Positions 63,630 to 64,000 of a stretch of DNA of 64,000 nucleotides are shown here, one piece after another (position 1 is the first letter of the stretch; each line of letters opens with the position of its first letter). The DNA comes from Bacteroides propionicigenes (GTDB lineage Bacteria > Bacteroidota > Bacteroidia > Bacteroidales > Bacteroidaceae). The notes below the pieces were generated by a model, which was not told the DNA's origin, did not search any database, and worked only from the letters and a program-made list of their open reading frames with translations. The position numbers and the translations under genes are program-made. The stretch spans positions 1 to 64,000 of the forward strand of contig NZ_JAHBBW010000011.1 in the NCBI RefSeq assembly GCF_018390535.1, given 5' to 3'.

Positions 63630-64000
63630 TTATTCATCGTGCAATGCCTCAGCCGGATGTACCTTCATCGCTCTATATGCGGGATACCAGATTCCGGCAA
63701 CAATCATCAACGCCATAAGCATCCATGTCAAAACGAGAACCGACGAGAATCGTACCACATCGAATGTTATCCGGCTTACATCCACCAATTCGGCAATGCT
63801 GACATTGAAAACTATAATTGCCGCTGGTACGGTAGTCAGTGTCAGCAACAGTAGCCCTTCACACACAAGGCGCGAGAAGATTTGTTGGCGACTGCTTCCC
63901 ATAGCCATACGCAACGCTACTTCCCGACGACGTTGTTGCGTACGGAACCAAAATGTCCCGATTACTCCCAAGAAAATATTCAGCATAAGAAAGCCAAGCA
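63630..64000 (-). CDS. MacB/FtsX-type ABC permease, C-terminal part (cut by window end)
   Basis: The frame is open to the right edge, so only the C terminus is visible (about 123 residues). It shows helix-LGVIGTFWFRTQQRRREVALRM-helix-helix and the end AYRAMKVHPAEALHDE, the classical FtsX domain tail of MacB-type exporters. The protein probably has several hundred more residues to the right. Confidence 0.85.
   Translation of the reverse strand, partial: LGFLMLNIFLGVIGTFWFRTQQRRREVALRMAMGSSRQQIFSRLVCEGLLLLTLTTVPAAIIVFNVSIAELVDVSRITFDVVRFSSVLVLTWMLMALMIVAGIWYPAYRAMKVHPAEALHDE

Overview
The window looks like a chromosomal segment of a Bacteroides species (order Bacteroidales). The evidence is the many promoters of the Bacteroidota type (TTTG, 19-21 bp, TAnnTTTG), the gene order trpB-E-G-D-C-F-A, a fused bioB-bioA gene, an LruC-domain lipoprotein, and the gene set Lin1244-like protein / primase-helicase / DUF4248 / HU-like / 'smalltalk' / amidase that is common beside Bacteroides polysaccharide loci. 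No rRNA or tRNA gene was recognised. The species cannot be named from the sequence alone.

Layout. 1-0.85 kb: three tandem leftward promoters that must serve a gene outside the window, then a structured, inverted-repeat-flanked segment without genes. 0.85-2.6 kb: a thioredoxin-like lipoprotein, an HdeD-family membrane protein and a 35-residue membrane peptide. 2.7-9.95 kb: the complete tryptophan operon behind a leader peptide with three consecutive Trp codons and a terminator. 10.0-11.1 kb: type I asparaginase.

11.4-36.8 kb: an exopolysaccharide region made of two operons that point at each other. The rightward operon (LruC lipoprotein, receiver protein, initiating sugar transferase, TolC-like protein, Wzc-like protein, Wzy-like polymerase, five glycosyltransferases) and the leftward operon (three glycosyltransferases and a Wzx-like flippase) together hold all steps of Wzx/Wzy-type synthesis. 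Between them lies a 6.7-kb module with a DUF1016 nuclease, a primase-helicase, an HU-like protein and a frameshifted amidase. Upstream of the leftward operon is a candidate ~290-nt non-coding RNA.

37.3-43.4 kb: hexuronate degradation (eda, kdgK, a divergent LacI-type regulator with two matching operators, a uxaA-type dehydratase) and an NhaC-type antiporter. 43.5-49.7 kb: ribosomal protein S16, a TlpA-like lipoprotein, a MetE-like protein and the anaerobic ribonucleotide reductase pair nrdD-nrdG. 49.8-55.8 kb: a biotin operon bioBA-bioF-bioG-bioC-bioD. 55.8-64 kb: a glycosyltransferase, a LolC/E-like permease, an aminotransferase, a fucose-isomerase-like protein, a membrane histidine kinase and a permease cut by the window end.

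Repeats are prominent: four copies of one long palindromic element, two of another, and three tandem arrays with an exact 22-bp period. Each array sits directly after a stop codon, in the orientation of the gene it follows.
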